Origin: an uncultured Lachnospiraceae bacterium
GTDB taxonomy: Bacteria > Bacillota_A > Clostridia > Lachnospirales > Lachnospiraceae
DNA: 5,737 nucleotides
Assembly: GCA_946529195.1 (NCBI GenBank)
Contig: CAMMZE010000085.1
Coordinates: forward strand, 1 to 5,737
Direction of reading: 5' to 3'
Positions within the stretch are counted from its first letter, which is position 1. Every line of letters begins with the position of its first letter. The position numbers were made by a program, and so were the translations under genes. Of this stretch, positions 4,967 through 5,737 are shown in pieces. The notes beneath the pieces were generated by a model that was not told the DNA's origin, made no database searches, and saw only the letters and a list, made by a program, of their open reading frames with translations.

Positions 4967-5737
4967 TCATTCCTTTTCATCACCGGCGCCAGCTTCGTTC
5001 TGTCTGCCGCGCCTGCGGACAAAGACGATTCCGCAGATGGCAGCCGCGCTCGCTGCGAGGAGGCCGATCCACAGCGGCCCGCTTCTGGTGTCCCCGGCCG
5101 TCGGCGTTCCGGTTGCGGTGCGGTTCGTCGTCGCATTTGCAGTCCGGTTCGTGGTCGCGTTCGTGGTGCGGGCCGCGGTGCCGTTGCCGGTAGCGGAGGT
5201 CGTCTGCACATTGAATGTAGTCTCTACAGAACCATCCTTGAAGAAGATCTTCAGCGTATGGCTGCCTGCCGACAGACTATTCAGATATGCAGGCTTGAAA
5301 GTCAGCTTCAGGCTTCCCTTCTCCGTGGTATATGCGGTATTATTTTTGTTTTCAACTGTCTTTCCATCGACCGTGATCTTATCAAATGCCGCAAAGGTCA
5401 TGGCATCATAGGAGCTTCGTTTCACTGTAAAGCCAAGTGAATTCCTGCTGTTCTTCACCCAGCCGTTGGGCTTGACTGTAAAACTATAGCCCTTTGTTCC
5501 GGCCTTCGCGATTGGTTTTGACTTGACGTCTGTAAACGTTTTTCCGTCAAACGTTACTGTCGCTGTGTACTCGATCTTGCCTGCGACCTTGTCGGTGGGA
5601 ACAGTGATCATGCCGGTCACCTTGGCATCTTCTGACTCCGTATGGGAGCTGTCATGGGTGCAGGTACGGGTAACTGTCGCTTTCGAATAGTCCTTGTCCC
5701 AGGAGAATTCAGGAGCGCCCCAGGTGTGGCCGAGAGC
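4967..5737 (-). CDS. Cell-surface repeat protein with C-terminal membrane/wall anchor, 5'-truncated by the window edge
   Basis: The frame is open to the right edge, so 256 C-terminal residues are visible; the GTG at 5620 is internal. The first visible residues (LGHTWGAPEFSWDKDYSKAT, then TRTCTHDSSH) form a repeat unit common in large Firmicutes surface proteins: H-x-W, F-x-W, T-x-T-R-T-C and S-S-H, ending in YTATVTFDGKTFTDVKS. A beta-rich Ig-like module follows (about 75-177), ending LSAGSHTLKIFFKDGSVETT. A Thr/Asn/Arg linker (about 179-210) contains two exact NATTNRTA repeats. The tail is PTAGDT (212-217), a hydrophobic helix (about 219-240) and RRRGR. This is a sorting-signal layout, but the LPxTG Leu-Pro is missing, so sortase anchoring is uncertain and simple membrane anchoring is possible. 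The role is probably adhesion or an extracellular scaffold; any catalytic domain lies off the edge. It ends at the terminator shared with the LuxR-type gene. Confidence 0.88.
   Translation of the reverse strand, partial: ALGHTWGAPEFSWDKDYSKATVTRTCTHDSSHTESEDAKVTGMITVPTDKVAGKIEYTATVTFDGKTFTDVKSKPIAKAGTKGYSFTVKPNGWVKNSRNSLGFTVKRSSYDAMTFAAFDKITVDGKTVENKNNTAYTTEKGSLKLTFKPAYLNSLSAGSHTLKIFFKDGSVETTFNVQTTSATGNGTAARTTNATTNRTANATTNRTATGTPTAGDTRSGPLWIGLLAASAAAICGIVFVRRRGRQNEAGAGDEKE
5114..5161 (-). repeat. Two tandem 24-bp repeats encoding NATTNRTA
   Basis: Two adjacent 24-bp units (5138-5161 and 5114-5137) encode the same eight residues, with a few synonymous differences. They form the linker that would carry the surface domains away from the membrane. 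Such in-frame repeats can vary in copy number between strains. Confidence 0.75.

Overview
The window looks like a chromosomal stretch from a moderately GC-rich anaerobic Gram-positive bacterium, most likely a Lachnospiraceae-type member of the Clostridia. Three things point there: a glycyl-radical-enzyme activase, a ComEC-like secreted hydrolase with an Ada-type zinc-binding tail, and a cell-wall-type surface protein with an H-x-W...C-x-x-x-x-x-H repeat and a TAGDT-membrane-RRR tail. Membrane-spanning LuxR regulators such as the one here are also common in Coriobacteriia (Eggerthella group), so the taxonomic call is an inference.

Layout. Positions 1-526 (+) hold the 3' part of a radical SAM activating enzyme whose start lies off the left edge; a hairpin terminator follows at 540-588. 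A 330-bp convergent gap separates it from a minus-strand gene (857-2266) for a secreted or membrane-anchored DVGQGD metallo-beta-lactamase-fold protein. Then comes about 1 kb (2267-3280) with no convincing gene. It holds a leader hairpin, a 24-bp dyad, two GC-rich inverted repeats, a small perfect hairpin and, directly upstream of the next gene, a striking array of CAGCTG-type direct repeats. Positions 3281-4759 (+) encode a 12-TM MFS-like protein fused to a LuxR-type DNA-binding domain. It ends at a strong bidirectional terminator (4790-4840) shared with a convergent, 5'-truncated surface-protein gene on the minus strand (4967-5737).

How the genes relate. No two complete genes share an operon: orientations are +, -, +, -. 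The membrane LuxR regulator is the likely control gene here. Regulators of this architecture often act on adjacent genes and on themselves, so the repeat array at its own promoter is the most testable regulatory signal in the window. The secreted hydrolase and the surface protein are both envelope or extracellular proteins and are possible targets, but nothing in the sequence proves a link. I did not find a clear new defence, mobile or biosynthetic system. The most unusual elements are the CAGCTG array with A-tracts about two helical turns apart, the membrane-tethered LuxR protein it precedes, and the structured gene-free kilobase.
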